DNA of 64,000 nucleotides from Meloidogyne chitwoodi (Eukaryota > Nematoda > Chromadorea > Rhabditida > Meloidogynidae): positions 124,001 to 188,000 of the forward strand of contig JACZZP010000005.1 of the NCBI GenBank assembly GCA_015183035.1, in the 5' to 3' direction. The position numbers and the translations under genes were made by a program. The notes under the pieces were generated by a model. That model was not told where the DNA came from, did not search any database, and was given only the letters and a program-made list of their open reading frames with translations. Below, one piece after another: positions 44,585-58,296 of the stretch (within the stretch, counting starts at the first letter, position 1; every line of letters begins with the position of its first letter).

Positions 44585-47500
44585 ATGCCAGTCAGACCAA
44601 CAGGTTTTTATATTTTCTCTTAAAGTTTTATTTTTCTCTATTTTAAAGAAGCACATCGCGCATTAGAGCAACTTGAGGCTTTCCACGCAGCATTGAATCG
44701 TCCCTCAGATGCTGATTTACGCAGTGCAATTGAACGAGTGATTGGAATTTTTAAAACAAATTTGTTCCAAGCTCTTTTAGGTTTAATTTTAGAAATTTAA
44801 ATTTATTTTTTTTAATTTGTTTTTAAGATATTCAAGATTTTTATGACAATACTTTAATTAATGAAAGAGTGCCTCTAGACCTAAAAACGTTGGAAACAAA
44901 AAAATTAGCAGAAAGATGGGAAGCAAATCCACCCTTTTCCACTGGTAAAACATCTTTATTCGGAGAACAACATCGTCCTCCAACATTTCCCACAACAACT
45001 AATTATACGTCAAAAAGTAATGGAGGATTGCCTTATACAAATGGTGTTGTTGATGATAATACCAAAACAACTTCACAACATTCATATTCTTATCTTGAAC
45101 AAAGCCGTCATTTGGTTTGCTTTTAATTTTATTTATTTTATTTATTAAAAGATTTTGTTAACTGGCAAAATGTCCGGGGACATTGACTTTGAAATTTTCT
45201 TTTTTTAATTCTTTTTTATTATAACAGACTAAAGACGGTTGGCAAACCTCAGAATATAAAACTAAAACTGTCGATACACCCGGCAGTTTTCAAACAGAAA
45301 CAGTTAGCAATGTAGGACTGGTAGATGAACAAGGGCGACAATGGGAAATTGATGATGTTGTTTTAGAAAAAAATCAATTTGGATTGGTTTGACTTTTTTA
45401 AACATAAATTTATTTAAAAAATTCTTTTAAGGGTTTTTCAATATCAGGAGGCAAAGATCACAGCACTGGGCCATATATTAGGGTTACTGATATTTCACCT
45501 GGAGTATGCTTTTTTTAAAAATAATTTTAAAATATATTTTAAATTTATTTTAGGGAGCAGTTGCTCGTGATGGTCGTATTCAAGTTGGAGATGTTATTTT
45601 AAAAGTTAATACGACAGAGACTGTTGATGTTCCACATCAAGTATTTATTTTTATTATTTTTTAGCAGAAAAAAGGGCAGAAATTAAAGGAAATGATTAAA
45701 TAAGGATTATGAGATTTCTGACCTTTATTCTCTACAGCCTGTTTCCTTATAATTAATTAAAAATAATTTTTTTTAGATCGCTGTAGATGCACTTAAAAGT
45801 TCAGGAAGCGTTGTCCGCTTGGTTTATTTTTTTTAAATTTAATTTTAAAAAACAATTTAAGTTAGTAAAACGTCTAAAACCTCCATTAGCTACAGCAGAA
45901 ACATTTCGTTCTTCTCCAGTAGAGCCTTTATCCAGAATTAGTCCAGTAAGTCTGTCAGCCTCAAATTTCAACATTGGCACTTCTCCACCTATTGTGCCTA
46001 GTCATCAACAACCAATTATTGGTGAATCTATAAGAGAATTGGAAAGAAAACCGGGTGTTAAACGAATGGAATTAATTAAGGTTTGATTTCTTTTTTGGGT
46101 AAATATTGGAGTACTTTTGTTCTGATTAAGTAGAAATAAATTAAAAAAATTTATTTAAGATGATCAACGCTGATTCTCGTTCAAAAGGATTGGGATTTAG
46201 TATTGCTGGAGGAGTTGGGAATCAACACATTCCAGGTTAAATTTGTAAAAATAAATTTAAATTTTGAAATAAAAAATTTAACGTTATAAAAAACTCAAAA
46301 TACCCAAATTTTTAGGAGATGATGGAATTTTTGTAACTCGTATAATCGAAGGCTCTCCAGCCTACTTTGATGGTCGTCTTCAAAAAGGAGATCAAATATT
46401 GGCTGTAGATAATATTATATTCAATAATGTATCTCATCAATTTGCAGTACAAACTTTGAAAAATACTGGGGAAAGAATAAGTATACTTTATATTAAAAAT
46501 CCACATCCAGAATTTCCATTGGATGGAAGACAATTGGATGAGAGTGATCGGTCCAGATCTTTACAGGTTCTTTTATATTTATTTTTTTAAAATGATTCTC
46601 TCTTTTTCAGACTTTTGAGAATATTGGTAACATAACCTTATCTCCAGCAAATGCAGATTCTCATTCCATTGGTGGCGGGGGATTATCTTCCCAACAACCT
46701 CAAATTATTTCATCATCATCAACATTACGTCCTCAATCATCTCCATTAGATGTTTTACCTCGATTAGTTCGTTTACGTAAAATTGATACGGGATTAGGAT
46801 TTAATATTGTTGGAGGAGAAAATGAAGAACCAATTTATATTAGTCATGTACTCCCTGGGGGAGCTGCTGATGTAAACGGAAATGTTAGAAAAGTTAGTTT
46901 ATATATTTTTTAATTTTTAAAATATTGAATTAATTGATTAGAATTATTAGATGTTTTATTTAAAGAATTTATAAACTAAAATTTCTTTATTTTATCTGTT
47001 CTGGTTGCGTAGCGCGCCTTAACACGTTAATTGCGCCGAAATATACCTTTTTTTGTTTTTTCAATTTTTTAAATTAAAAATTATATTTAGGATTAGATCA
47101 CTTAAATTAATTTAATTAAATTTATTTTTTAGGGTGATGTTCTTTTAAGAGTCAATGATGTAGATTTATCCAATGCCACACATGCACAGGCAGCACAAAC
47201 ACTTAAAGCAATTCCTCTTTATTCTGAAGTACAATTATTATTAAAATATTGTCCAATAGGTTTATTTTAAAATTTTAGTTTATTAAAAATTAAATTTTAA
47301 TTAAAAGATTTTCAAAATTTTGAACAAAAATTGGAACGTTTAAAAGCAGAAATGCTTTTAAGAGAACAGCAGCAACAACCTTATTCTGTTAATCAACCTA
47401 CAGATTTTTTTGTTCGTGCACTTTTTGATAATGAACCTTCTAGAGATACTGGTATATTTAATTATTATTTTTATTTAAAAAGAATATTTTTTGGTTTGTT

Positions 47501-50025
47501 TTTTTGCTGTAAAATCCTCTGACGGGGAAACTTGAGTCTTATGCACTTGTAAATTTTTAACTTTGCGAAATTTTAACATAAAATTTTAAAATTTTCTACA
47601 GATAATGTCTTAAGTGTTTACTAATTAAAATAAAAATTTGAGAATTTTTGGTTATTTATGAAATTGTGTAGAAAATGTCATAATGGAATATCGCTTTTTT
47701 CCTTTTTTTTTGACCTTAACTTACGAATTAGCTTTTCAAAAATTTTAGTATTATTAGATAACACGATTATTAATCTCTATAGACAATTTGATTAATTTAT
47801 CTTCTCATTTTTACTAGTTATAAAAGCGCGCGCCGTGGCATTTTTTGCGCCGAAAATGTGCCTTTTCTTGTTTTTACCTAATTTTTTCTAATTTTTTAAT
47901 AAAAAATTATTTTAATTATACATTTAGGATTACCTCATCGTTCTCTTTCTTTCCGCCATGGAGATATTCTTCATGTTTTGAATGCAGCAGATGATGATTG
48001 GTGGACTGCTAGAAGAATAGTAGATACCACAAATGGGGAAGAAGGTCCAGAAGGGATTATTCCCTCAAGAAAAAGAGTTGAAAAAAGAGAAAGACAACGT
48101 AGAAAACAGGTTTTTATATTTTTAAATTATTTTTTATTTTTTTAAAAGGTTAATTTTAATGCTGGAAGTCACAGCTTAGGGCGAAATAGTTCAGCATCTG
48201 CGACTTCAGCAGCTGGCTTTGGAGGAATGGAAGGTTTATTTATTTTAATTTAATTTAAAAAATGTTAATTGAATGTTAAATAAAGAGGTTTTTTATGATT
48301 TAAATAATTTTTTAATTTTTTTTTAAAATTGTTTATAAAGGTCGTCGCGGTTCAAGAAGTCAACTTTCTTTTTCAAGAAAATTTCCTTTTGTAAAATCAA
48401 CAGAAAAGTTGAATGAATATAACTCTGATGGTGCTGAAAGTTAGTTTATTTTAATTGTTTTATTTAATTTTTTTTCTTTTATTTTTGTCTAATTTCTTCT
48501 ATTTTTTCTTTTATTTTTTATTTAATTGTTTTCTCATTTTTTTATTTAAATAATTATGTCTCTGGATTCTCTTTAAAATTTAATTTTATTATTAAAAAAA
48601 AGTAAAAATATTAGGGAGGTATCGAAGACTTAGAGAAAAAGCAACAACAAATACCCAACAATTAATAGAAGAACAAAAACCTTCATGTTCTTATGTAGTT
48701 AGTGATAGTGAAGCAACTCATAATAATTATAATAATAATTCAAAAAATCAACAAGAAGATGAAGTAAATAAAAAACAAAAAATTAAAAAAAGACATTCTC
48801 AACATTTTAATTGTAAGGGAAAGATGATTGTGTTCTGAGAGTTTGTTGCTTCTTTTTTTTAACAAATTTCTGAGATTGTTTTGAAATTTTTTATTTATAA
48901 CTCCAAGTGTGTCTTTCTCTTAGCTTCATTTTATTAATACTATTTTTTTCAATATTATTATCAATTTTATTTTTTTTGATTTTCTAACCTCTTTTTATGT
49001 TGTTTTTGCTGTTCTTTAAAAATTTTATTCTTTTTTTTTTTTAATTTTTTAAATTTCAGATACTTCTGTAGATGAACCTGTTCATTCCTACAAAATTGTG
49101 CAAATGCTAGAAAGTTTTTTTTTAATTTTTTTAAATTTAATTTTAATAATTATTTTCATAGTTCCTTATATTCGTCCTGTAATAATTCTTGGAGCTTTAA
49201 AGGACCGAATTAATGATGAATTGGTAACACAAAATCCTGAACGTTTTAGCAGTTGTGTGCCACGTTAGTTTTATTTAATTTTTATTTTTTTTTAATTTTT
49301 TTAGATACTTCTAGACCTCATAGAGATAATGAAGTGCATGGGTTAATTTAAATAATAATTTTTTTTAAATTAATTTTTAAAATTTAGAAGAGATTACTAT
49401 TTTGTAACGAAAGCAGAGATGGAAAGAGATATAAAAAATAATTTATTTATTGAAGCTGGACAATTTCAAAATAATCTTTATGGTACAAGCATTGCCTCTG
49501 TACGTGAAGTTGCTGAATCTGTAAATTTTAGTTTTTTTTTTATTTTTAAAAAAATTTAAAAAGGGTCGTCATTGTATTTTGGACGTTTCTGGTAATGCTA
49601 TTCGTCGATTACAAGATTCTGCTAGAATTTATCCAATTTCAATTTTTGTTAAGCCTTTCAGCTACCAACAATTACGGTTTTTAAATTTTTTTTATTTTTT
49701 TTTAAATAATTAATAATTTTTTTAAAGTGAATGGTCAGATCAACAATTGAGTGACGAAGATGCTATTCGACAATTTGAACGTTGTCAGCGACAGGAACAA
49801 AATTTTGGTGATTTATTTACAGGTAAAAATTAAATTAATTAATTCTAATAAAATAAATTTATTTAAAAAATAGAAGCCCCGGGGATAAAATTAAAAAAAA
49901 AGATTTTATTTAAAGGATTAATTACTGGCCAAACCTCTGACGAAATTTTTGCGCGCGTTTTACGTACAATTAATGAACAATCACGTCGCGGTATTTGGGT
50001 ACCCACAAATGAGCAGTTGCCATGA
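44585..50025 (+). CDS. dlg-1: Discs large homologue DLG-1 (MAGUK scaffold)
   Basis: Junction and polarity scaffold at the epithelial membrane. About 20 exons. Order: L27 ([20 protein letters not shown]), a Thr/Ser linker, PDZ1 ([26 protein letters not shown]), PDZ2 ([31 protein letters not shown]), PDZ3 ([32 protein letters not shown]), SH3 ([19 protein letters not shown]), a long basic hook region with several small exons (47990-49070), and a guanylate-kinase-like domain ([65 protein letters not shown]) ending [10 protein letters not shown]. The kinase P-loop is degenerate (LGALKDR), as in all Dlg proteins, so it should bind rather than phosphorylate. The exon at 48616-48815, Asn/Gln-rich, may be an optional hook exon. 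Confidence 0.96.
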
Positions 50026-50753
50026 AATGGTTTTAAAAAGTTTATTTTTTTTTTAATATTTATTAGCATTTTTTAATATAATTAATTTTTGAATTCTTAA
50101 TATAATGGCCGATTAAAAGGTTGAGAGGAGATTTTTTATAAAAAATATAACAAAAAATACAAAAATTAATAAACCTTCCGGAGCAAGTTAAATACTAAAA
50201 ATACAAACTTAAAAATAAACTTTCCGGAAAACTTGAAAATAAACTTTTCGGAAAAACTTAAAAATTTTCCGGAAAACTTAAAAACTTTCCTGAAAAACTT
50301 AAAAACTTTCCGGAAAAACTTAAAAACTTTCCGGAAAAACTTAAAAACTTTCCGGAAAACAAACATTTTAATTTTTGTTGTAAAAATCCTCAACCTTAAA
50401 AATACATGTTCTTACGTTTTCCATGGCCAATTCACTTAAATATATAAAATAATCCAAAAAATACATTTCCAAAGCTAAACCTCTTTTTTAAAAAACTTTT
50501 GTTATACTATTAAAATTAAGCCTTCCTTTTTTAACAAATCTACGCATAAAAGACTGTTTGAGTAATTAAATTATTATAATTAATTTGATAATTTTTAGAC
50601 AAAAACAGTCTTAAAAATATTTTATTATTTTTTATTTTAATAAATCGAACCAAAGTGTTTCTCTTTTATAAAAAAAAACAATTTTTATTCACAAAAGTAA
50701 AAATAATTAAATAAAAATATTTAAACCCGTAAAAATTTCAAAAAAAAAATTTT
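50026..50753. other. Convergent spacer between DLG-1 and the PDF-receptor-like gene
   Basis: About 730 bases with the TTTCCGG minisatellite at 50221-50360, an AAAAACTGTTTGAG/CAAAAACAGTCTTAAA pair near 50550-50615, and AT-rich remainder. No coding signal. Confidence 0.5.
50221..50360. repeat. Minisatellite of a 20-base unit with TTTCCGG
   Basis: Unit: AAAAACTTAAAAACTTTCCG plus G. About six copies, outer ones shortened (AAACTTGAAAATAAACTTTT). It shows the TTTCCGGAAA word becoming a tandem array. The open frames on both strands here are just translations of the repeat (KFFRKVF on one strand). Confidence 0.88.
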
Positions 50754-53700
50754 TCAAATTTCCTCAATTTTTTTTAAATTTGATTTTTCTTTAATAAAAA
50801 TATTGTTAATAATATTATTATTTTCTTCATGAATTGATATTTGCCTTTTTAATTTTATTTTTGCAAATGAAGATTTTTTATTTTGATTAATTGGTAAAGA
50901 AGAACGTTTAGTTTGTTGTTGTATTGGTATTATTATATTATTATTATTATTATTTTCTGCTTCAGATTCTCCTCTAAAAAATTAAAAAAATTAATTTTTG
51001 GATACTCTAATGTCTTTTATTTAATTTGAAAAATAATAGACTAAAAATTAATTATTGGCTAAATGTCTTTTTTAAATTTGATCCAACTATTTATATAAAA
51101 TAAAAAATTAGGGCATAAATTAAAAAAACTTTACATTTGTGTAATTGTAGAACAGTTATTATTATTATTAGCTTTTCTAACAACTTTTTGTATTTTAGCC
51201 ATTTTTGATCGAATAAGTAAAAAATTTTCTCCACTATCAACACTTGCAATTTGTCCTCCATTTATTAGTTTACCTCCTCTTTTATTATTATTATTTTGAT
51301 TATTAATTTCATTTGAACTACTAATTGTATTATTTATATTATTATTATTATTATGTATTTGACTATAATGTAAACTTCCTCCTCCTTTATGTCTATCTAA
51401 TTGTTTGGAATGTGATAAACGATGACGTTTGTAACAATTTTTGAGAACTGTTTGAACTTCTCGATTGGTAAAACAATATATTATTGCTTAAATAGAACAA
51501 ATGTAAATTTATTTGTTAGTGGCGAAATGTCTATTTTCTAGTTAGTGGCGAAATGTCATTTTATATTTAGTGACAAAATGTCTTTTTTATAGTTAGTGAC
51601 TAAATTTCATTTTTTTAGTTAGTGACTAAATGTCTATTCTTTAGTATTTGACATTTTGAAAATAAACTTTTCTCCTTACCAATCATAAATCCTTGGTACA
51701 TATAAGTAAAAGAGGCACAATAAGTCCAAATAGCAAAATAAGTAATATTATCTTGAGTAGGTGAAAAAGGAATAGTTTGCATAATATTAGGTATTCCCAA
51801 TAAAGGAATAAGCATTAAAGCTGCTTTTACTGATTTTCTTAAAATTAATTAATTAAAAAAAAATTAATTAATTTTACTTTGTTCTCTCCATTTCACTGCT
51901 AGAATGGGAATCTCTAACTTTAAGCCATAATACTCTAATTACATTAATTAGCATAAGTGTGTTGATCTATAATAAGAAAAATAAATACCGTAAGCTTAAG
52001 GGTAAATAGTACATTAGAGTCTTAAAATTTTTTAAAGTTTAGACTCAAATGTCAAAATGAAAAACAAAGTTATGGATTATGACATTAGAGCTAGAAAATT
52101 TTATAAAGTGGACACTAGAGTCCTGAGCTTTTTTAACTTTATTTATTTCTTACCACAAGTTGTGCCAATCTAGGTCCATCCAATACCCAAAATTCAATTT
52201 CCAAATAATAAGAACCCAAACACCTTTCAAGTTTTCCGTTCTTCTTTATAAAGAGAATAATTAGCCAAACAAGAGTATGAACAAGGGGAACACCATATCC
52301 AGTTAATAAATATGGCCATAATCTTGGAGTTGTGTTGAAAACAGCCATTACTAGTTGATTATGTAGAAAGAGGCCCTAAATTAATTATAAGAGTTTTTGA
52401 TTTTTAATTTTTTGGGTGAAATGTTCCTTTCAGCCCATGATCTTCGGAAGTCTATATCTCGACTTCTATAATACGGATCTGTTTCCTTAATGGCTTGTTC
52501 GATACAGCTTTTCGAGCTCTTTAAAATATGCCAAACTTTGTCTTAGTTGTCTTAGTAAAAGCTGAGATATAGGCTCCAGAATGCAAAAACACATTCTAGA
52601 GCAGTAAATGTTTAATCCCCTATATCTCACTTAAAATGCTAAAGTTGGACTTTTCGATTCAATACTTTTTAGATTATCGATAGATCTTTCATTGAAAAAA
52701 AAATAAAAAATAAAAAATTTTGTACCGTAGGATTAAAGAGTTTTGTATTTTTAAAGGTTTGGGTTGTTCCTTTTCCTCTATAATTTTCAGAAGTCTATAT
52801 CTCGAAGTAAAATCAATAAATGGACAATCCGATATCGGCTATTTTTAACAAATCTCTGATCTATCTCTAACCAAAAATTTGTGTACTTTGGCCCAGTATT
52901 TAATGAGATCGGTTCGATCAAAGTTTTGTGACTTAACCTCTATCCTTTCCCTCTATAATTTTAAGATGCTTATATCTCTGAGTAAAATAGACTACGGTAT
53001 ATTTTTATTAAAAAATTACCTCTAAAAACATCCACCAAAATGCCACAGATTTAAAATATTCAAGTAGAAAAAAAGTCAATTCACAAACAACAACCATTGT
53101 ATTTATTGTTCTCCCTTGTGGATTAACTAAATGTTGATGCCCAAGTCTATCAGTAAATATTAAATCAATGTAGAGAACTAAACGTACTAGCACCATTGCT
53201 AATATTGCTATCATTAGGTGAAGGTGTAAAAGGTTACGAAATACTCGAAGACGACTTTAAAAATATATGTTTAAATATTACTGTATTTATTTATTTTTAT
53301 TTCAATTTTTGGGTAAAAAGACATTTGGGTCAAAAATTTTTAGGTCAGTACTCATTTGGGCCAATTTTTTTAATTCTAAAATTTAACCGAAAACTGGAGA
53401 ATATTGCAATACAAAAAAGTAAAGAAATTAGAGATAAACCAAGCCCAACAAATTCCAATTTTCTTGCATTTTTAGCAACTTCTTGAGCTTTATAGAGGGT
53501 ACCATTGTCTAATTGTTGCATAATTGCTACTACTTCACGGGTAAAACACATTGTGAAATTAGTCCAACCTTAAATAAATTAATATTTTTTATGAGACTCT
53601 AATGTCCTCTGGCATAACTGAGAGTGGAATATCTGAGAAAGAGAAATAGTAGATGGGATAAGTTAGAGATTGGTATAAGTGAGAGATTATTTTAAATATT

Positions 53701-54456
53701 TTTATAAAGGGACATTAGAGTCTCAATTTTAAGTACCATGTGGACGTGTAAAGTCATCTTCTGTTTTGCCCATCCAATGACCAGAAGAATGGCATTGTTT
53801 AGTTATAGTTTCTGTAATTATTTTATTTATTTTTTAAAATTAATATTTAAATATTTCTCTTACTAGAAGGGTCAAGTCCTTTCAACGGGGGACACTGTAA
53901 AGTAACAGACTGACCGCCAGGGGTTGCTGGCCAACAGAGGACCTTTAAAATTAATTAATTAAATTATTAGTTAATTAAAAAGCTGAAACATTTTTATAGT
54001 CAAAGGGACACTAGAGTCACTATGTGATTTTTAACTTAAGAGTTGGAATAACTGGGAGATTGGGATAAGTGGGAATGTTTGTTAGAGATAATAAATAATG
54101 TCCGGTATAACTGAGAGATTTCCCAATTTAAAGATATTATACAGTAATAAAAATACTCTTACAGTATCCCAAGTAGCATTACACCAAGGTTGTAAAGGTT
54201 CAGGATCATAAACAGAAATATTGGGAGAAATAGGAAGACCAGCAGAATTTAAAGCCTGAAAACACTGTTCCATATTATCAGCCAAATTAAATTTTAATTG
54301 TTTAAGCCAAATAAAGGAACCATTAAATAATTGAATTGGTGAAATTAATTGAGAAGAAATATCTAAAAAAGAAATTATTTTGTTGTTGTTGTTTGTTGAT
54401 TCTACAGTAGAAGAAGAAGAAAAAGGATTTTCTTTGTAATGTATAATTGATGTCAT
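50754..54456 (-). CDS. pdfr-1: Class B (secretin-type) GPCR, PDF receptor-like
   Basis: Seven-helix neuropeptide receptor. Minus strand, about ten exons. The extracellular hormone-binding domain has the expected cysteines: NMEQCFQAL, QPWCNATWDTV, LCWPATPGGQ, LQCPPL, KQCHSSGHWMG, FTMC. Seven helices follow: FVGLGLSLISLLFCIAIF, LHLHLMIAILAMVLVRLVLY, CELTFFLLEYFKSVAFWWMF, the helix-4 block YLLTGYGVPLVHTLVWLIIL, RCLGSYYLEIEFWVLDGPRL, KSVKAALMLIPLLGIPNIMQ and WTYCASFTYMYQGFMI. The helix 5-7 sequences match the nematode PDF receptor as I recall it better than calcitonin or CRF types. The C-terminal tail is long, basic and Asn-rich and ends LKKIEEI. Introns carry ATTAGAGTCT words and repeats. The start at 54456 has no obvious signal peptide; an upstream exon could be missing. 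Confidence 0.82.
51525..51650. repeat. Minisatellite in a GPCR intron, about 5 copies
   Basis: Unit: TAGTTAGTGGCGAAATGTCT plus 4-9 variable T-rich bases; later copies read AGTGACAAAATGTC and AGTGACTAAATGTC. The word CGAAATGTC also occurs in the palindromic MITE ends, but the rest is different. Confidence 0.75.
52430..52995. repeat. Three direct copies of a dispersed repeat in a GPCR intron
   Basis: The core (TATAATTTTCAGAAGTCTAT followed by ATCTCG) occurs near 52440, 52785 and 52955 with changes. Each is followed by text of the type 'CGATATCGGC...GATC'. The reverse-complement core is at 5390 and related sequence is found at 60825 and 61190. A degenerate interspersed repeat family; no coding content. 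Confidence 0.6.
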
Positions 54457-56749
54457 TGTAAATTATTAGTGAAGAAAGTAGAAACTAAAAGAAGATTAAA
54501 AAAATTTAATTTTAATTTAGGAGTCCCATTAGAGTCTCAAAAACTTAAAAAAATGTATCAATCAAGCAAAATAGAAAGAGATGGTATACGGTATTACCCT
54601 TGTCCTTTCATTATTCACACAAATCAGAATTTTCCAACTATTGAAAATCAGAAATTAAACTTTTTTTATCGATAGAATCAATTATTTTAAAATAAAAGTT
54701 GAAAAGGTTTTACAAACCTAGAAAGTTTGTTGGGTATGTAATTATTAAATAAAGAGAAGGGGGGACCCTTTAAAAAATCTTGAGGCAATTAAATATATTA
54801 AAATAAAGGATTCTTTTAAAAAAATTAAAAATTTTTTTTTCACTTAAAAAGGATTATCTAAATATTAAAAAAGGGGAAGAAATAATTTTAACAGATAAAA
54901 TCTATTTGCACTATTTTTTTTAATTTTTTTTTTATTTAAAAGCGCATTGATACGTATGAAAAAAGGCTTCCTTTTATAGTTAAAAAATTAAATAAAATTT
55001 TGTTTAACGCACAATTTGGCAATTAGAGAAAGGGGAAACCTTTAAATTATACTAGGAAAATGTGACTTAAACTAAGAAATTTTTTTTTAATTTTTTTAGA
55101 CATTTTTTAGTCGAAAAACACAAAAAATCTCGTTATAAGCGACAACATATTCTGATTTTTCAGCATAACTTCTGAATTACTAAACCTAAAATTTTGAAAT
55201 TTTTAGAGTTGCTAGATAACACTTTAAGGAATATTTAAACAAAATTTTATTTCTCTAAGTTTATTTTTGGCTGTTTTATAAGGCCGCACCGAAACGTCCA
55301 CAAATTATTTTCAAGGCTAAGTAAAAAATAAAAATTGTTGAAAATAAAATTAATTTTATATAATTTAGAAGGAAAAATAACTGATATAAAAAGTTTTATT
55401 AATATTTTATTAGTTAAAAGTAATAATCTTGAAAGAAGGCAAGCCCCATAGCAACGGAGATTTAAAATAATTAAAAATATTAAATCCCAAAAATAAAATC
55501 TTCTTTTAAATAATTTTAAAAGAAGAAGGAATTTTGAAATTAAATACCAATTTTATTAATTTAAATAATTTTTATTACAATTTTAATATAATTTGCGTCA
55601 AGGAAGTAGAGTGGGGACGTTTCATCGCATCCTTTATAATATAGAGGAAAGTAATCATTGAACCGTAAAATTTTGTAAAAATAAACTTTTGAGTATTTTC
55701 TAACTTTTCTAAAAATTTCAGAATTTTTGGAAAAGTATTTTCAAAGTTATGGACGAAAAACTTGGCAAATACACCTATTTTTGTCAACTATTCTGATATT
55801 TTCTCAAAGAACTTTTGTTTTATTTAACCAAAAAATCTGAAATTTTTTGTGAAGATAGAAAACAATTTAAGGAATATTTCAGCAAAATTTTGTTTCTCTA
55901 AATTAATTTTTGGTTGTTTTATATGTCAGCACCGAAACGTCCAAAAAATATTTCAAGGCTTTTCTTTTAATAATTACCAAAAAACATTTTTTAAAATAAT
56001 AAATATTTAAAAATCATTAAACAAAAATAGGATTTAAAAGAAAAAAGATTTTTTAAGTTTTGTTCTATTTAAAAATTTATTTATATTTTAAAACATGCTC
56101 ATTAAGCCGTTCCTTCTCAAAAAAGAAAAATTATTTTTGGAGACAAAAAAAAATTTTATTTTTTAGTATAATTCTGTTAAGCAAGAAAAAATAAAAATTT
56201 TTTTGTAAAATAAAAATTTTTAATTTTTATGAGGTCAGTTTGGTGCGGAAAGTAAAGTGTTATAGACTACCTGTACTTAAACACTCAACTTTTTATAACA
56301 TGAATTTTAAGAATTGGTCTTTTTGAATAAAATAATAAGCAAACTTTGAGCTTTTAAATGATATAAAAATTTTTTAAAAAGGTCAAAAAATTAAAAAAAT
56401 TAAAATTTAAATAAAAGACACTCAAAATAGACTGAAAATTGAACTTTTCAAAAATAATATTTTTTTACTAAAAATAAATTCACCATTAAAAATCAAAAAA
56501 TGCAAAGAAAATTAAATTTAAACAAATTTAAAGAAGAAAAAAATTTTGTTTGCTTCATTTGCTTGATAAAATGGCTTTTCTCTTTTTTTGAGCAAAGAAC
56601 TAAAGATTTAAAAAATAAAAAAATATTTTTAAGAATTCATTAAAAATGAAAATTCAAATTTAATGAAAAAATAAAAATTGTATTTGTTTTTTTATTTTTT
56701 TTATATTTTAAAATGGTAATAAAAGGGGATAAATTATATCTAAATAGAG

Positions 56750-56945
56750 ATAATTCTGATTTTAATTAAAAATTCTGATTTTTTTCTGAGTTAAAAATTC
56801 TGATTTTTTTTTTTCTGATTTAAAAATTCTGATTCTTAAAAAATTCTGATTTTTTAAATTCTGATATTTTAAAAGATTCTGATTCTAAAATTTATAAAAA
56901 TTCTGATTTTAATATTCTGATTTTTATAGAGTATTTTGAGAAAAT
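56750..56945. repeat. ATTCTGATTTT array 1
   Basis: About a dozen copies of ATTCTGATTT separated by 5-15 A/T bases, e.g. AATTCTGATTTTAATTAAA. Irregular spacing. The same word is used in introns of the ShKT gene and, as AAAATCAGAATT, in the 60-kb minisatellite. Confidence 0.85.
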
Positions 56946-57329
56946 TAATTGTCTAATTTATTTATTTTAAATTAAATAAATTAAATTTAATGAAAATAAA
57001 GTGAAAGAAAGAGAAAAGTGTTGCCTAAACAAACAAACAAAAATATTTCTTCACAGCATGAAAATTCTAAAAAATTATTTTTTTATTCTTTAAATTCATT
57101 AAATTATTTTCTCTTTTAAAAGACTAAAAAAAATTTTTTGTTGCCAAAAAGGATTTGACAAAAATAAATAAATAAAGTAAAAGAGTGAAGAGCATTTATT
57201 AATCTCTAAAAATAGAAAAAAATGTTTTTGAGAAATAAAGGTAAAAAAAGTTTATTTATTTAGAATTTAGGTTATTTATGAAGAAAGAATATAAAAAAAA
57301 TTTAAAATAAACAAATGCACAAAATTATA

Positions 57330-57505
57330 ATGAAAATTCTGATTTTAATTAAAAATTCTGATTTTTTGAAAATTCTGATTTTAATTAAAAATTCTGATTT
57401 TTTGAAAATTCTGATTTTAATTAAAAATTCTGATTTTTTGAAAATAATTCTGATTCTGAAAATTCTGAGTTTTAAAAATTCTGATGTTTAAATAATTCTG
57501 ATATA
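57330..57505. repeat. ATTCTGATTTT array 2
   Basis: About ten copies. The first three are regular: a 39-base unit AAAATTCTGATTTTAATTAA plus AAATTCTGATTTTTTG, then decay. Same word as array 1. Confidence 0.85.
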
Positions 57506-57933
57506 ATATTACCGTAGTACCTTTAATTATCATAAACAGAGATGAAAAGGAATTAAAAAATAATAAAATTTAAAACTAACCGTCATAATGTCCCCAATAA
57601 TTTTAATTAAATTTAAGTTGTTTTAGTTGAAATAAATAATTAAAAAATAAATAAATTAATTTAATATATTTAAATTATTTAAAAATAATTTTTTTTTCTA
57701 AATAAAAAAAGGCTTAAAATAAATTAAAAAATATTTAAAAAATAATTTTAGATTGCGTGATAAAGAATAATTCAAAAATATTAAAAATTGAAAAAATAAA
57801 AAAAAATTGCTAAATTGGGAAATATATTTTAAAAAAAAAGTTAAAAATCATTAAAATTTGCATAATGAAATAAAACAGATTTTTTTTTTAAATTTAAAAT
57901 TTAAATAAATTTGAAAAAAGGAGGAAATGACTG

Positions 57934-58296
57934 ATTTTTGCTTAAGAAAAATCTTTAAAAATTAAATATCTAAGAATTGAATTAATCTAAAAATATGTTT
58001 TATATATCATTCGAAAGCTTAAAGTCTCTTCTATTTAATAAATTTTATTTCACTTAAAAAAATTAAAAATGAATGAGTTATGCTTATTTAAGTTGGGCAA
58101 GGTCAATGCTTCATAAGGTAGGAGAAGCATTTACTTCACTGCCCATAACTCCTCCAATTTTAATTTTTTCTAAACAAAATAAAATTTATTAAATAGAAGA
58201 GACTTTAAGCTTTCGAATGACATATAAAACATATTTTTAGATTAACTCAATTCTTAGATATTTAATTTTTAAAGATTTTGTTTAGGCAAAATTATG
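57934..58296. repeat. Palindromic MITE-like element, about 160-base arms
   Basis: The left arm includes AAATATCTAAGAATTGAATT, ATATCATTCGAAAGCTTAAA and GTCTCTTCTATTTAATAAAT; the right arm mirrors it with a few percent changes. A 45-base centre (TTGGGCAAGGTCAATGCTTC region) separates them. No ORF. Typical of foldback or MITE elements. Confidence 0.88.

Noticed and set aside
50166..50439. Open frames on both strands with a repeating KFFRKVF or LKTFRKN peptide
   Set aside because: Direct translation of the 20-base TTTCCGG minisatellite.
53196..53486. 96-codon plus-strand open frame within the GPCR
   Set aside because: Lies antisense to coding exons and an intron of the receptor; shadow frame.
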